A DNA stretch of 64,000 nucleotides, taken from Mesostigma viride. Lineage: Eukaryota > Streptophyta > Mesostigmatophyceae > Mesostigmatales > Mesostigmataceae. A program made the translations under genes and the position numbers. Within the stretch, counting starts at the first letter, position 1. Each line of letters starts with the position of its first letter. Below the pieces are notes generated by a model. The model made no database searches. It was given only the letters and a program-made list of their open reading frames with translations, and was not told the DNA's origin. The stretch is taken from positions 624,036 to 688,035 of the forward strand of contig RPFO01000022.1 in assembly GCA_009746045.1 (NCBI GenBank). The letters run 5' to 3'. Shown in pieces: positions 39,488-49,430 of the stretch.

Positions 39488-42205
39488 ATGGTCGTTCTAA
39501 CAACATTGAGCAGACCGACCAATCTCGCCACCGGGTTAACGCTCGACCCTGAAATGGAGGAGCGTGTTTCTAACATCGAAACAGACATAGATGGGCTTCA
39601 AGCTAGCGTGACGTTACTTCTTGGCATTTCACATCCATTCGATGAGTCACTCGTTGTCGACGGATTCAAAATTTTCTACCCGAGCCAGCCGACAAATGTG
39701 CGACTCGGAGACAATTACGACGACGAGACCGCAAGCGACCCATCGGAACTTGCTTACAGTCTCGTCGTGAATGGGTATTCCTATTTTAAATCAGGGACTA
39801 CTTTAGTCGACGATCTCACTCTAAATGAACCTTACCTTACGGCGAAAGTGGGAGCGACCCAGTACCACGTCTTCGACTTTAGCCCTGATACGTTGCTAGA
39901 CCCTGGTGGCAGAGTCCTGACCCGCGCGCAATTGGACTACCTTTTTGACCAACACGGGGTAGGCAAAACGTCGATAGCTAACTTGAACGGGGATTTCGTC
40001 CTCCATCTCGAAGACGGGACGACCGTGTCGCACCAAAACGCGTTCAACGTCATCAATGACCAGGATGTGCGAGTCCAGCTGCCCTACAACGTTACGAATG
40101 GCGACGCGAGTGGAATCTGTAAGTTTACCTATCGCGACTACCACACGACCCAGGCGCGCACGGGGGAGAGCGTTGTGGACGGAGAGGTAGGATATCCATA
40201 CTTTTCCGACTCTTTCTATGGTCTCGGCGGATCTCGATTTAACGGCCTCCCTCTCCGCGTGGAGTTGTTGTCTTTCGCCACGATTCGCGACGACAACCGC
40301 CGCCTTCCACTAACTGGGAGATCCTTCACCATCACGCGTACATACTCGCCACTGACGGACTGGCGAATGGGTCCGATTGACCCTGTGAACGCACTCTACT
40401 GGAGCACCAATCCAACCACCGCTAATTGGGAGGTCGTAGAGGGAACGACCCTCAAACAGGGCATAAAGATGACGACCCCCTTCGCATACCAACGCAAACT
40501 CCCCATCAGGTGGTACATGAATTCCACCCAGCTCACGCCGACCACTCCGACCATCGGCGGAGTCTCCCTCTCGCAAAACGGGGGACTGCGCGGGGAAGAC
40601 GCCGTAATCACCGCGCCAGTCGCGGCAGATAGTAACAAGTATATGAACTACGAGATAGACGTCTACAACGACTCGACCCTCACCTCCTACACCACCCACA
40701 AAGGAGGGGTGATGGTATGCGTTTCAAAAATGAGCCAACTGCACTCCGGCATCCGGACACCAAGTTCCTACATTTCATATCTAAATCCTGTAAAAATCGC
40801 GATCAACGGCGTCTACGCGGACCATGATGTGGGGTGGGGAAAGTCGTTGCCTCCTCTCACCGGTTTTCATCTGTTGGCGAACGGAGTATCTCAAGGGGCC
40901 TTGGATGGGACCTTGAAGACAACAACGTTTCAAAATCCATCCGAGGGCGATGATGTAGAACTCAGATACAGGATTATAACCGCAAAGGACTCGCCAAATC
41001 TGTCAGGGGGGAACATGGAGATATACGGGCCTGTTACGACTCTTCATTCCCTAGAATCGTTCTCGCGCCACTCTGTGACCGCGTTGCAAACAGAAGCGAC
41101 GAAATATTACTTTGAAGGGTCTCCTGAAAAATTCTATATCGTAAAAACAGCCACTCCTGCACCTAGCAAATGTGTGGTTTTTTCAGAGCAGCTCATAGAC
41201 GGGCCCTTTCTTCTGTGTTTTCAACTATATCTTGGGAGCAACGACGCCTTTATTTCGTTCGCGGAAAACACTATGTCTTTGACGAATAAATATCACCCGG
41301 CCACGACAGATGCCCATCAGAACTGGAGAAATGCGGCAACGACGCATTGGGGTATGCTGGGTATCAATCTCCACCACAGTGACTATGCACTTGACCTGTT
41401 TGACAACCAAAAGTCAAAGGTTCGATACACGTTAAACTCAACCTGGAGGCAACAAAACAGCTACTGGGTGGCATTTCGAAGAAAATCGGATGGAAAAGTT
41501 GAGCGTTATATATCAAAAACAACTCCTCAAAAACTGAGTGAAATGACCAAAATCTCAAACTCGTCCGGTATATTTACAGCCATCCCTACAGACATTATTG
41601 ACCCGTACATTCCGATGCCCATCCGACCAATTTTCTACTTGAGCGGAGAGTACCACGGCGCGCATGTCTGGCCCATCCAAGATAACCTTCAGGACATAGA
41701 GTTCGACTCCCTAAAAACCAACAATCCTTCCGGAGCGTACACGGCCGTTGGAGACGTGTTGGAGTTGCGTCACAGGTCCACCTCGTCGAGGAATTGTAGC
41801 ATTTTTGGCAAATATAGCGTCACAAAACCCGTACCGGGTGTGGCGGATACTTGGTTTAAGGAGCTAACACTCACGAATGAGAGTGTCATCCGCACGGTTG
41901 TTAAGTGTCCCGATGTTCAATACGGCGTGCAAATGAACCAATATACTGCCAAAATATATGGGATTCTACCAGCTCGTCAGTCGGTGAGGAAGTTTTATGT
42001 AAGACTTGGATTTTCAAACACCAAGTTGAGCAATGATCCGTTGCTTATCAGCGTAGTCGTTGGAGAAGCGTGGACTGGCGGTTTTTCTACAACCACGATT
42101 TCAAAATCCTCGTCGTACGTTGACATAACCTGTGATCATATTTCACTGGTTGATCCTCCAGTTACTGGTATGATCCATTTGGCGACCGTGACGTTCCAGT
42201 ATTAG
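39488..42205 (+). CDS. PLV large fibre- or spike-like virion protein, 905 aa
   Basis: The frame is intact. Residues 18-45 hold a short heptad stretch (RVSNIETDIDGLQASVTLLL), as often found at the anchoring end of trimeric fibres. The remaining ~850 residues are beta-rich, Thr/Ser/Tyr-rich and without transmembrane helices or enzyme motifs. I recognise no named domain. First gene of the plus-strand virion arm, it is by far the largest structural frame. A receptor-binding fibre or tail-like role is inference from size, composition and place. Confidence 0.55.
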   Translation: MVVLTTLSRPTNLATGLTLDPEMEERVSNIETDIDGLQASVTLLLGISHPFDESLVVDGFKIFYPSQPTNVRLGDNYDDETASDPSELAYSLVVNGYSYFKSGTTLVDDLTLNEPYLTAKVGATQYHVFDFSPDTLLDPGGRVLTRAQLDYLFDQHGVGKTSIANLNGDFVLHLEDGTTVSHQNAFNVINDQDVRVQLPYNVTNGDASGICKFTYRDYHTTQARTGESVVDGEVGYPYFSDSFYGLGGSRFNGLPLRVELLSFATIRDDNRRLPLTGRSFTITRTYSPLTDWRMGPIDPVNALYWSTNPTTANWEVVEGTTLKQGIKMTTPFAYQRKLPIRWYMNSTQLTPTTPTIGGVSLSQNGGLRGEDAVITAPVAADSNKYMNYEIDVYNDSTLTSYTTHKGGVMVCVSKMSQLHSGIRTPSSYISYLNPVKIAINGVYADHDVGWGKSLPPLTGFHLLANGVSQGALDGTLKTTTFQNPSEGDDVELRYRIITAKDSPNLSGGNMEIYGPVTTLHSLESFSRHSVTALQTEATKYYFEGSPEKFYIVKTATPAPSKCVVFSEQLIDGPFLLCFQLYLGSNDAFISFAENTMSLTNKYHPATTDAHQNWRNAATTHWGMLGINLHHSDYALDLFDNQKSKVRYTLNSTWRQQNSYWVAFRRKSDGKVERYISKTTPQKLSEMTKISNSSGIFTAIPTDIIDPYIPMPIRPIFYLSGEYHGAHVWPIQDNLQDIEFDSLKTNNPSGAYTAVGDVLELRHRSTSSRNCSIFGKYSVTKPVPGVADTWFKELTLTNESVIRTVVKCPDVQYGVQMNQYTAKIYGILPARQSVRKFYVRLGFSNTKLSNDPLLISVVVGEAWTGGFSTTTISKSSSYVDITCDHISLVDPPVTGMIHLATVTFQY

Positions 42206-42262
42206 ATCCAACAGTATCTGGCCCGAGCCCGCTTTTATTTGCTTCTAGCCTAAGCTACTATT

Positions 42263-42796
42263 ATGGTTCAAGCCTGTCGTCAATTGGCGGCAATCACGGG
42301 ATGGACGTGGCCCTGTATGAAGATGTCCGAGAAACTAGGCGTATATCGCACACGATTTTGGAAGCAGACTCTGCGGTCGGTTGAGGCAGCCCATATACGA
42401 CTACCCGCTTCCGCAATTTTGGCATGGCGCCCCGTGGCTGTGATGTCTTTCCACGACCCGGCCACGCAATCGGAACTAACTCTTCCGACCGCGTTGACCA
42501 ATATCCTTGTCAGGTTAACATTTGATAACAACCCACCAACGATTCTCGACATATCAAACCCATATCGCTTAACGGCTAGCGGCCTGTCCGTCTGGCCGGT
42601 AAACGTTATAATTGGCAGCAACTGGAATGTTGTTTCAGGATACGAGGAGGATGACGGGGTGTTTGAAATCGCATTGCGGATTCCTCGCATCACCACTGAC
42701 ACGTCAACAAACATAGCGTTGTCTACGGCGTTTTGCAAGTCGCGCGCTGGAAAAATGGCCGTGTCGACTAACAAGACCCTCACTTGGACGTTATAA
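42263..42796 (+). CDS. PLV hypothetical protein, 177 aa
   Basis: Intact frame from ATG at 42,263. Predicted to be largely beta-structured (ILVRLTFDNNPPTILDIS, FEIALRIPRITTDTSTNIAL). No known family is recognised. It sits 57 bp after the fibre-like gene and 22 bp before the C2H2 gene in a compact virion gene run, so a small virion component is the likeliest role. Confidence 0.55.
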   Translation: MVQACRQLAAITGWTWPCMKMSEKLGVYRTRFWKQTLRSVEAAHIRLPASAILAWRPVAVMSFHDPATQSELTLPTALTNILVRLTFDNNPPTILDISNPYRLTASGLSVWPVNVIIGSNWNVVSGYEEDDGVFEIALRIPRITTDTSTNIALSTAFCKSRAGKMAVSTNKTLTWTL

Positions 42797-42818
42797 AAAT
42801 CTATGATTATATGCAGAA

Positions 42819-43322
42819 ATGGCAAGGCGTCAGAAATCAGCACGGCGCCGTCCTTCAAGTAAAAGGGGAAAACCGAAGCGTAAGGTCGCACCCCAGTCGC
42901 AGGTGACCGCTTCATCGACCAACACCATTGTCATCCACAGCGCGCCGGTCCGAAGAGCGGTGAACAAAGGGAAGGTCGCAGAGGCGCGAGGGTTCAAGGA
43001 TGCCCTTCTCATGGCGTCAGTGATGGCGAACTCTAGACCGGTCGCGTACCCCCCGTTGTCCGCGTATGCCCAACCGGCCCCTGTCGCGCCGGCTCCCGAA
43101 CCGGTTGTCGTCGATGAAGCAGTGGCGGCACCCCCGGAGCCTGCGGGTGTACCTGTCGGGAAACGAGTCCAGGTGGGAGGCGCGAGGTGGAAATGCCCAC
43201 AACCCGGGTGTAAGAGCACGTTCGCAAACGAAAAAAACCTCCTGCTGCATCTCAGGAGGGTCCACAACACGGTCGTGGGAATTCCAAAAGAAGGCGCTGA
43301 AAAAAATCTCACAGAAGAGTAA
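42819..43322 (+). CDS. PLV basic protein with C-terminal C2H2 zinc finger, 167 aa
   Basis: The first ~30 residues are strongly basic (ARRQKSARRRPSSKRGKPKR), followed by an Ala/Pro-rich linker and one classical C2H2 finger (WKCPQPGCKSTF ... LLLHLRRVH) near residues 126-151. The basic head suggests DNA binding or nuclear targeting. It could be a core DNA-condensing protein or a regulator of virion genes; the sequence does not decide. Its stop is followed within 2 bp by the next start. Confidence 0.65.
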   Translation: MARRQKSARRRPSSKRGKPKRKVAPQSQVTASSTNTIVIHSAPVRRAVNKGKVAEARGFKDALLMASVMANSRPVAYPPLSAYAQPAPVAPAPEPVVVDEAVAAPPEPAGVPVGKRVQVGGARWKCPQPGCKSTFANEKNLLLHLRRVHNTVVGIPKEGAEKNLTEE

Positions 43323-43324
43323 AC

Positions 43325-43669
43325 ATGAGCAGCCCGCTGTTCACTGACGCCGAGATGCTCGAGATCTCTCAATGGATGACCCTCCATCCAAATGTCCCAC
43401 GAGAGTTCATTGAGGCAGCCATGCTCTACTGTAAGAAGAAGCCACTCACAGGGAAGACAAGGCGCGCCATGAAAAGGGCATCGGCGAAAATTGAGGAAGG
43501 CGTCGTCAAGGTTTTTGGGACAAACGAAATTACTTCTGAGCTATTGTCAGAAGAAGTGGCCGATGAAGGAGTTCATCCAGGAAACGCTGACACTCACTCT
43601 TCGCACGGAGAACCGAACTCGCGGGACGCTAGTGGATCCGGTATGGGACATCCCGGCGGGGCTCCTTGA
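43325..43669 (+). CDS. PLV hypothetical protein, 114 aa
   Basis: Starts 2 bp after the C2H2 gene and overlaps the next gene's start (43,563) by 107 bp in another frame. The N-terminal half is helical (FTDAEMLEISQWM, FIEAAMLYCKKKPL) with a basic stretch; the end is acidic then Gly/Ser-rich. No family recognised. The true end might be earlier in the original, since the tail reads through the start of the penton gene. Confidence 0.5.
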   Translation: MSSPLFTDAEMLEISQWMTLHPNVPREFIEAAMLYCKKKPLTGKTRRAMKRASAKIEEGVVKVFGTNEITSELLSEEVADEGVHPGNADTHSSHGEPNSRDASGSGMGHPGGAP

Positions 43670-44426
43670 CGATTATCACGACGTCGGGCTTACCCTCATG
43701 ACCATCCCGTTTGAACAGACTCACATCAGCGAAGGAAACCGATACTTCACTGTCCGTTTGTCTGGCAGCGAGTCCCCTACGAAGGTGACCTTGCCGCTCG
43801 GCTCGTACACGACTATCGAAAACCGAAAAAACATAGAGGAAGCTTTGAAGGCGGTAGATCCTGGGTTCTCGGTCACGTACAACAGGGCGACTAGTCTTTT
43901 TACCGTGACAAATGCCACCGAGTTCTCTGTCGCGGTGGATGAGCCCACGGGCCGGGTGTTGGGGCTCATGGAAGGATCATATCCTTTCACAGGTGTCCTC
44001 GCTAGCAACCGGCCAGCAACGAATGGGAGACTGAGAATGGTGTATGTATACAGCGACATCGTTCGAGGAAACGTGATATCATCGTCGACAGGCACGGGAT
44101 ATGGAGGCCTTTTGGCCGTCTGTCCCAACATGTCGCAGTTCTTAGAACCCATTGTTTGGCAGGCAGCGACCCCTTTGTGGCAGCATCTCAAGGACTCTCC
44201 CAGCAACATCACGATCCGACTGCTCGACGAGGACGACGCTCCTATAACTGTCTACTCGGATTGGGCTCTTCAGCTCTCCTTCCGCATAAGCCCTCAGAAG
44301 GCGATGGGAATAGAGGCGAGGAAGATCGGGAGCGTTTTGAAGTATATGGCCCTTGACAGGACCGTCCAGCCACAAACCAGATTTATTTCTCAGCCATCTA
44401 GTACTATCGAGGACGATGAAAGTTAA
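43563..44426 (+). CDS. PLV probable minor capsid (penton) protein, 287 aa
   Basis: The first ATG of the frame is at 43,563 (MKEFIQETLTLTLRT). The product is beta-rich throughout. Its last third has NITIRLLDEDDAPITVY followed by WALQLSFRI, resembling the I-R-L-x-D-x-D-x-x-x-I ... W-x-L-x-L pattern of PLV and virophage penton single-jelly-roll proteins. It lies two genes upstream of the major capsid gene, the usual neighbourhood. Expected role: pentamers at the capsid vertices. The assignment rests on pattern, size (normal for the family) and position, not on a search. Confidence 0.6.
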   Translation: MKEFIQETLTLTLRTENRTRGTLVDPVWDIPAGLLDDYHDVGLTLMTIPFEQTHISEGNRYFTVRLSGSESPTKVTLPLGSYTTIENRKNIEEALKAVDPGFSVTYNRATSLFTVTNATEFSVAVDEPTGRVLGLMEGSYPFTGVLASNRPATNGRLRMVYVYSDIVRGNVISSSTGTGYGGLLAVCPNMSQFLEPIVWQAATPLWQHLKDSPSNITIRLLDEDDAPITVYSDWALQLSFRISPQKAMGIEARKIGSVLKYMALDRTVQPQTRFISQPSSTIEDDES

Positions 44427-44772
44427 TTTTGGAGCAATCGGAAACGTGGCTAGACGCGTGGGAGAGTTTGCCGGCAACGCTATCAAGAGGGTCGGCGACG
44501 GGGCGGCCATCGTGTCAGCTGTCAAGAAAGCCGGGCACGTCGCTGGCGAAGTCATCTCAAAAATTGGCGACGGGGCGCGGGCTGCCAAACAGGCGGCGGG
44601 CATTGTCGATTCCGCGCTCGGACACATCCCATCCAACATGATCGCGAAGAGTACGCTGCTCGGGAAAGCGTACTCGGTCGCAAACACTGGTCTGAGCGCC
44701 TTGTCCAACCTCGAAAGACGGGTTGATGGAGCGAAGGTAAAAAATCCCATACTCGGCCAGCTTCTTCAGTAA
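44416..44772 (+). CDS. PLV small Ala/Gly/Lys-rich helical protein, 118 aa
   Basis: The ATG at 44,416 overlaps the stop of the penton gene (ATGAAAGTTAA), a typical coupling. The product alternates small residues and Lys in amphipathic helices (VARRVGEFAGNAIKRVGDGAA, KAGHVAGEVISKIGDGARAA). No enzyme motif is visible. Similar short proteins next to capsid genes in adenovirus-like and PLV genomes act as membrane-active or DNA-packing minor virion parts. That comparison is inference. Confidence 0.55.
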   Translation: MKVNFGAIGNVARRVGEFAGNAIKRVGDGAAIVSAVKKAGHVAGEVISKIGDGARAAKQAAGIVDSALGHIPSNMIAKSTLLGKAYSVANTGLSALSNLERRVDGAKVKNPILGQLLQ

Positions 44773-44787
44773 AAATATCTCATTCGA

Positions 44788-46093
44788 ATGTATACACAAT
44801 CTATGGCTTCGGACAATTCCTGGTACTCGCGCGCTATCCCCAAGTCCATGCAATACCTCGTGAAGGCGCTGGGTCAGCACACGACTCAACGAGTCCATCT
44901 CAGCACCCTCTCAGCAAGCGACGGCATCAAACAAGGGTCTGTGGTCGCGGTCGCCTCCCCACGTCCGGGTTCGTGGACTTGCACTCCTTCGCAATGTTTT
45001 TCACGGGGACCCCCACGACCACGGCGGGGTTCGCAAAGTTCCCCGCGTACACGTCCTCCATCATCAGGCGCCTCGAGGTACTGGCAGGAGGTCAGACCGT
45101 CGACAGCATCAACGACTACTCCCAGCTGTTCCATACGCTGCTCTCGGTGCACGGCGGTGTCGAGTACAATCTCGCGCAGGCTCCCGCTGGTTGGTCGAAG
45201 AATAACAACATCGTCACCGCTGACGTGGCTGGCACTCTCACAAACAACGTGAAGGCAAACACCGCAGTGGACGGCGTCATTGACCACTTTTTGGGATTCC
45301 TGAGCGGCGAGCCTCGGATCGTGGATCTGAGTCTCTTCCCCCCCATCGAGATCCGAATCACACTCATGGACGGAGGGGTGATGCTCCTAGCGTCGCAGCA
45401 GCTGCTGCTGGCGATGGCATCGTGGCCGTTCCAGCAGCGACAGGTGTTGGTTTCGAACTGAGCAACATCCACTTTAGCATCGACACGTACAGGTTCCAAG
45501 AAGATATCGTGGGCCAGATTTTCTCGTCCAGGCTTGCCGAGGGTGGAACTCTCTCCTTCAAGTGGCGGACGTGGCAGTCCACCAAACAGTCGCTCGGGAC
45601 TCGCACTCCCTATGCCATCAAGGCGTCGCTGTCTTCCGCGTCCGCCAGCAAACTCCTGGCGATTCAGGTTGCTGCCGGCGCGGACGTGACCAACGCATCT
45701 GGCAATACGATGTTCAATCACATCGCGGATGGTATGACTTCCTACCAATACGACATCAACGGATCCAACCTGGCGCCTGGATACCGTACGAACGCAACGG
45801 AGGCGTGGATCAATCTGTTGTCCGCGTTCGGTGACCAAGGGAATGTTTTGTCCTGTGTCCGTGAGGGCATGACTCCTACCACGTGGCTAAACAACAACTT
45901 CACGATGGCGTGTCACCTTAATATGCCGTGTGCCGGTCCAGAGTACATGAGCGGCCTTGACCTTCGTGGCACGGCATCGGTGGTCACGCTGCGAGTCGAG
46001 AAGGGAGCAACGGACTGCATTTCCTACATCTTCACGGAATGCGAATCAAAGATGGACATCGCTGCAGGCAGGCAGGCAGCCGTGTACCTCTAA
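44788..46093 (+). pseudogene. PLV major capsid protein (double jelly-roll), two frameshifts
   Basis: Three overlapping frames together encode one ~435-residue protein. Frame 1 starts at 44,788 (or the ATG at 44,803) and gives the N-terminal strand region. Near 44,945 the path moves to a second frame that carries SIIRRLEVLAGGQTVDSIND and YSQLFHTLLSVHGG, a hallmark of PLV/virophage capsid proteins, and FPPIEIRITLMDGG. Near 45,395, in a GCAGCAGCTGCTGCT run, it moves to the third frame (GVGFELSNIHFSIDTYRF ... DIAAGRQAAVYL). Both breaks are single-base shifts, the second in a repeat prone to slippage or assembly error. A viable gene would form the pseudo-hexameric capsomers. AAAAATAT directly precedes the start. 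Confidence 0.88.
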
Positions 46094-46121
46094 AAAATAT
46101 ATACGTGTGTAATGACAAACG

Positions 46122-46291
46122 ATGGACTACTTTCGAGACCCTAGCATCACAGCTAATCCGTTTAACAGGTTGAAGTTGATTTTGACATTCCTGAAATGGC
46201 AGATTCTGGTCTGTCCATGACAATGCCAGCTAGACGAGCATTGCCCCTTCTCCCCACCTTCAAGTATCCGCTACCAAACTCTAAAAAATAA
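46122..46291 (+). pseudogene. PLV small gene, about 57 codons, one frameshift
   Basis: An ATG at 46,122 opens MDYFRDPSITANPFNR and then runs into a stop. The next frame, entered near 46,168 at TTTAACAGGTTG, continues with FDIPEMADSGLSMTMP and reaches a stop at 46,291, followed at once by the A-rich junction motif. One missing base would join them. It fills most of the gap between the capsid and adhesin genes. No family recognised. Confidence 0.45.
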
Positions 46292-46317
46292 TGTGACGAT
46301 GATATTATATTAGCTCC

Positions 46318-48008
46318 ATGTCGTTTGATTATGGTATTTGTCCTGCTTTGATTCGCAAGAAGCGCAAACCGGCAAGGACAGCGCCGTCAATCACGTTAAC
46401 AACACACACGGACTGTATCCTAGCGCGGTACCGATTACAATGACAGCAGCATTCAGCGAAACAGTCACCGGGTTCACCTTGGGTGATATCGTTGTCATAA
46501 ATGGTACTGCATCTGGTTTAACGGGTAGCGGCGCCTCTTACACATTCTCTGTGACTCCAGCTGTAGCTTATTCACTGACAACAGTCACTGTTGGAGGGAA
46601 CGCAGCAAGCAGCGTGCTAGGAACCGGCAACACCGCAGCAACTCCGTTAGTCTTCACGTATTCGCCACCTCCAACGGTAACCCTCGCGACGACCGCGGGC
46701 TTGACGCCATCCTCATCGCCCGTGGACGTGACAGCCACGTTCAGCAGGTCGGTGACGGGGTTCGCGTTGGGCGACATCACCGTGACCAACGGGACCGCCG
46801 CCAACCTGACCGGAAGTGGGGCGTCGTACGCCTTCCAAGTGACGCCAACCATCGCCAATTCTTCAACGAACGTCAGCGTGGGCGCGGGCACTGTTGTGGA
46901 CGCATCGACAGGGAACGCCAACGCGGCCTCTAACACACTGTCGTTCACGTACTCGGCAAATCCGTCGGTGACTCTTGCGTCCGGAACTCCGACGGGTGCT
47001 GTTTATCCGATCACGGCCACTTTTAGCACATCGGTCACTGGGTTCACGTTGGGCGACATCGCCGTGACCAACGGAACCGTGTCCAACTTGCTGGGAAGCG
47101 GTGCCACGTACACATTCGATGTGACCACTACCATGTCGGACTTCACGACGACGGTAAGCGTGGGCGCGGGCGCCGTGACGGGCGCAACGTCAGGGCTTGG
47201 AAATGCATCATCCAACACGCTGTCATTCACGTACTATTACAACCCGGCAACAGACCCAGCGTTGTTTGCGTGGTACGACCCGTCAGACAGCGCCACGGTG
47301 TTCAGCGACGCGTCGGGCACAACCCAGCAAAACACGGCAGGAGGGAACGTGATGCGCGTGAAAGACAAGGGACCGAATGGGTACCACGTGACACAGGCCA
47401 CTTCCACCAAGTGTCCTACGCTGGATGCGGCGGAGCTTAACTCGAAACGGTCCCTCCGCTTTATCAACTCGCGGTCTGGCTTGTTAGCGTCCGTGAGCAA
47501 TTTCTGGAGCGCGATTGGGGTCAGTGCGAGCATCCTCCTAGTCGCCAAACAGCTAACGACTGCAACGTATCCAGAAATAGGGGGTTATACGGGTATTAGA
47601 GGTTATATGCTTGGATCGACGGATGGCAATGGTTATCTCATGTCTTATCAGTCAGAGGTACAGACCGTTCTCCTATTCGCTCCCGGTAGTGTATACGAAA
47701 CCGTGAGCACCAGGGCTCAGTTCTTTGACAACAAGGCACACGTCATGGCGATTTCATGCAACAGCAGTACAAACGCACTTTTCACCCGCTTCGACGGAAG
47801 AGCTGGTTATAACAGAATCGGATCGGACCCTACAACTGGTTCAGGAAATCTCGCTATTGGAGGAGACTCATCCAACGCGAGTCGTGCCTTTGACGGGTGG
47901 ATCGGCGAGATCCTTATCTACAACACAGCCAAGACGTCAGCGGAACTTGAACGGATCCGCGGGTATCTTGTTGCCAAGTGGGGCACTCCCGCCGCCATCC
48001 CAGCGTAG
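46318..48008 (+). pseudogene. PLV adhesin: bacterial-type Ig-like repeats plus LamG-like domain
   Basis: The ATG at 46,318 begins a basic head (IRKKRKPARTAPSITLTT) that runs into the wrong frame near 46,405 in an ACACACACGG run. The main frame then continues to 48,008. It holds three clear ~85-residue Ig-like repeats with the signature VTGFTLGDIxVTNGT, GSGASYTF and NTLSFTY, as in bacterial surface adhesins. These are followed by a ~250-residue concanavalin/LamG-type domain (ALFAWYDPSDSATVFSD ... FDGWIGEILIYNTAKTSAEL, RIRGYLVAKWG). Such layouts bind glycans or cell surfaces. As a virion gene it is most likely a receptor-binding spike acquired from a bacterial source. Apart from the early frameshift the frame is intact. 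Confidence 0.75.
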
Positions 48009-48040
48009 AAATATTATCTCTTCCAATTTGTAATAAAGCA

Positions 48041-48742
48041 ATGGAATACCCAACTTATTATCAAATAGTGCTAGATTCCAAGGCCTCTGAAAACGTGATT
48101 GACTCCACCACCGGGTTACGTCAATTTAGAATCAAACCAGACCCGAGGGCGCCCATCATTGACAGTACATGGCGCGGTGGTGTGCATTATGCCTACGTTG
48201 ACGCAGTGCCTGTTGATGAGGACCGTGCTATTGTCGGGCTTGTTTCCCCGAGTTTCTCCGGTGGTGAGCATAACCAACAGGATTGCATTGTTTTATGCAA
48301 CGAGACTGTCATGGGTGGAACAGACGGGGACATCCTTTCTTACGCCATGATCAACGAACACGCATTTTTTAACCTAAAGAACCCACACCTGTTCAGAAAC
48401 GGAGGACATATTACGGTAGGAGCGTCGTACATTGACAGACTTGACGGAAACGAGACTCAATTCCCACCGTGCAGACGGGTGGTTTTGTATGCATCCTACG
48501 TTTTGAAAAGATTCGCGGGTTCAACAAGTGCAATTGTCATGGCAAGTAATTTCTGCGCATCATATATGGGTGGTTGCTTCGGAAAATTCACTCTCGTGGA
48601 CACTCTAGAATCTTCGTTCAGGCGCTTGACAAGTGACCCAGTTGATTACTCGCACGCTTACGAGTCTTTTTACCTAAATTCACGTCCCAGAACTCGCCAC
48701 GTGGTAGAGGCCACCTTAGACTTGCATCGCTCCGAAATTTAG
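48041..48742 (+). CDS. PLV hypothetical protein, 233 aa
   Basis: Starts at ATG 48,041, preceded by an AAATATTAT motif after the previous stop. The product is beta-rich and begins MEYPTYYQIVLDSKASENV. It has no recognised domain and no membrane segment. By position it is a candidate virion protein. The YYQIVLDS opening, with later FNLKNPHLF and YASYVLKRF, suggests a compact jelly-roll-like fold, but this is only an impression. Confidence 0.55.
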   Translation: MEYPTYYQIVLDSKASENVIDSTTGLRQFRIKPDPRAPIIDSTWRGGVHYAYVDAVPVDEDRAIVGLVSPSFSGGEHNQQDCIVLCNETVMGGTDGDILSYAMINEHAFFNLKNPHLFRNGGHITVGASYIDRLDGNETQFPPCRRVVLYASYVLKRFAGSTSAIVMASNFCASYMGGCFGKFTLVDTLESSFRRLTSDPVDYSHAYESFYLNSRPRTRHVVEATLDLHRSEI

Positions 48743-48932
48743 CCAAGTTCGACACTTGTACAAGTCCAGCCACCTTCGCGTCCTGTCCAGGCCGTGCCAG
48801 CAGACGTAACGGACCTTGGCACATTGTGCACAAATAGGCAAAATCACGTGCAAGTCACGCATCTCACGTTGCAAGCTCTCTGCCGGTAGCCATGGCTTCC
48901 CGAAACGCAGGGCCTTGCGAGAAGCGTTGGCA

Positions 48933-49430
48933 ATGCTTGGAAAAATCCTCGATGGTCTCGAGGACGGCCAGACAAAGATATCTGACCAGCTCGCACACCT
49001 GACGCACAAGGTCTCCCTTCTTTCCGGAAACGAAGGTGCTGTTGGAGGCACCGGACCTACCTGCGAGGTCTTCAAGATTCACGACGCCGGATATGACGAT
49101 GTCGACCGCAAGACGCCAAAAATTTGCGTCGAGTGGGTCTACGAGAAGAATGCGGCAAAGCCGAGGAAGGTCGAGGACCGCTGCGAGTGGATTCGCCTCG
49201 ACCAAGCCGACGGGTGCGTTAAGATGGTTGACGATTTCCTCAATGGCTTCTCCAAGTCCAAGCGCCAGCCAGGCATTTCCCCCATTGCGCTCTACAGGGC
49301 ATGGGAGGAGGTAAAGAAGGGTTTCGAGGACGCAAAGACCGCCACTTCCAATGGCAGGAAGAGGAGCCGCGAGGAAGCGTCAAGCTCCCACGGCCATGTC
49401 TACAAGAGGAAGACCGCTCGAACGTTGTGA
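48933..49430 (+). CDS. PLV-region hypothetical protein, about 165 aa
   Basis: The frame is open from 48,816, but the first in-frame ATG is at 48,933. The N-terminus has a heptad-like helix (MLGKILDGLEDGQTKISDQL ... LTHKVSLLS). The centre holds IHDAGYDDVDRK and ICVEWVYEKN. The tail is basic (GRKRSREEASSSHGHVYKRK), like a nuclear-targeting signal. No family recognised. It is the last gene before the right TIR; whether it is viral or acquired is unclear. Confidence 0.5.
   Translation: MLGKILDGLEDGQTKISDQLAHLTHKVSLLSGNEGAVGGTGPTCEVFKIHDAGYDDVDRKTPKICVEWVYEKNAAKPRKVEDRCEWIRLDQADGCVKMVDDFLNGFSKSKRQPGISPIALYRAWEEVKKGFEDAKTATSNGRKRSREEASSSHGHVYKRKTARTL

Noticed and set aside
42280-43387. Minus-strand frames of 211 and 185 residues
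   Set aside because: Antisense to the compact virion gene run; they overlap each other's sense genes and lack domains.
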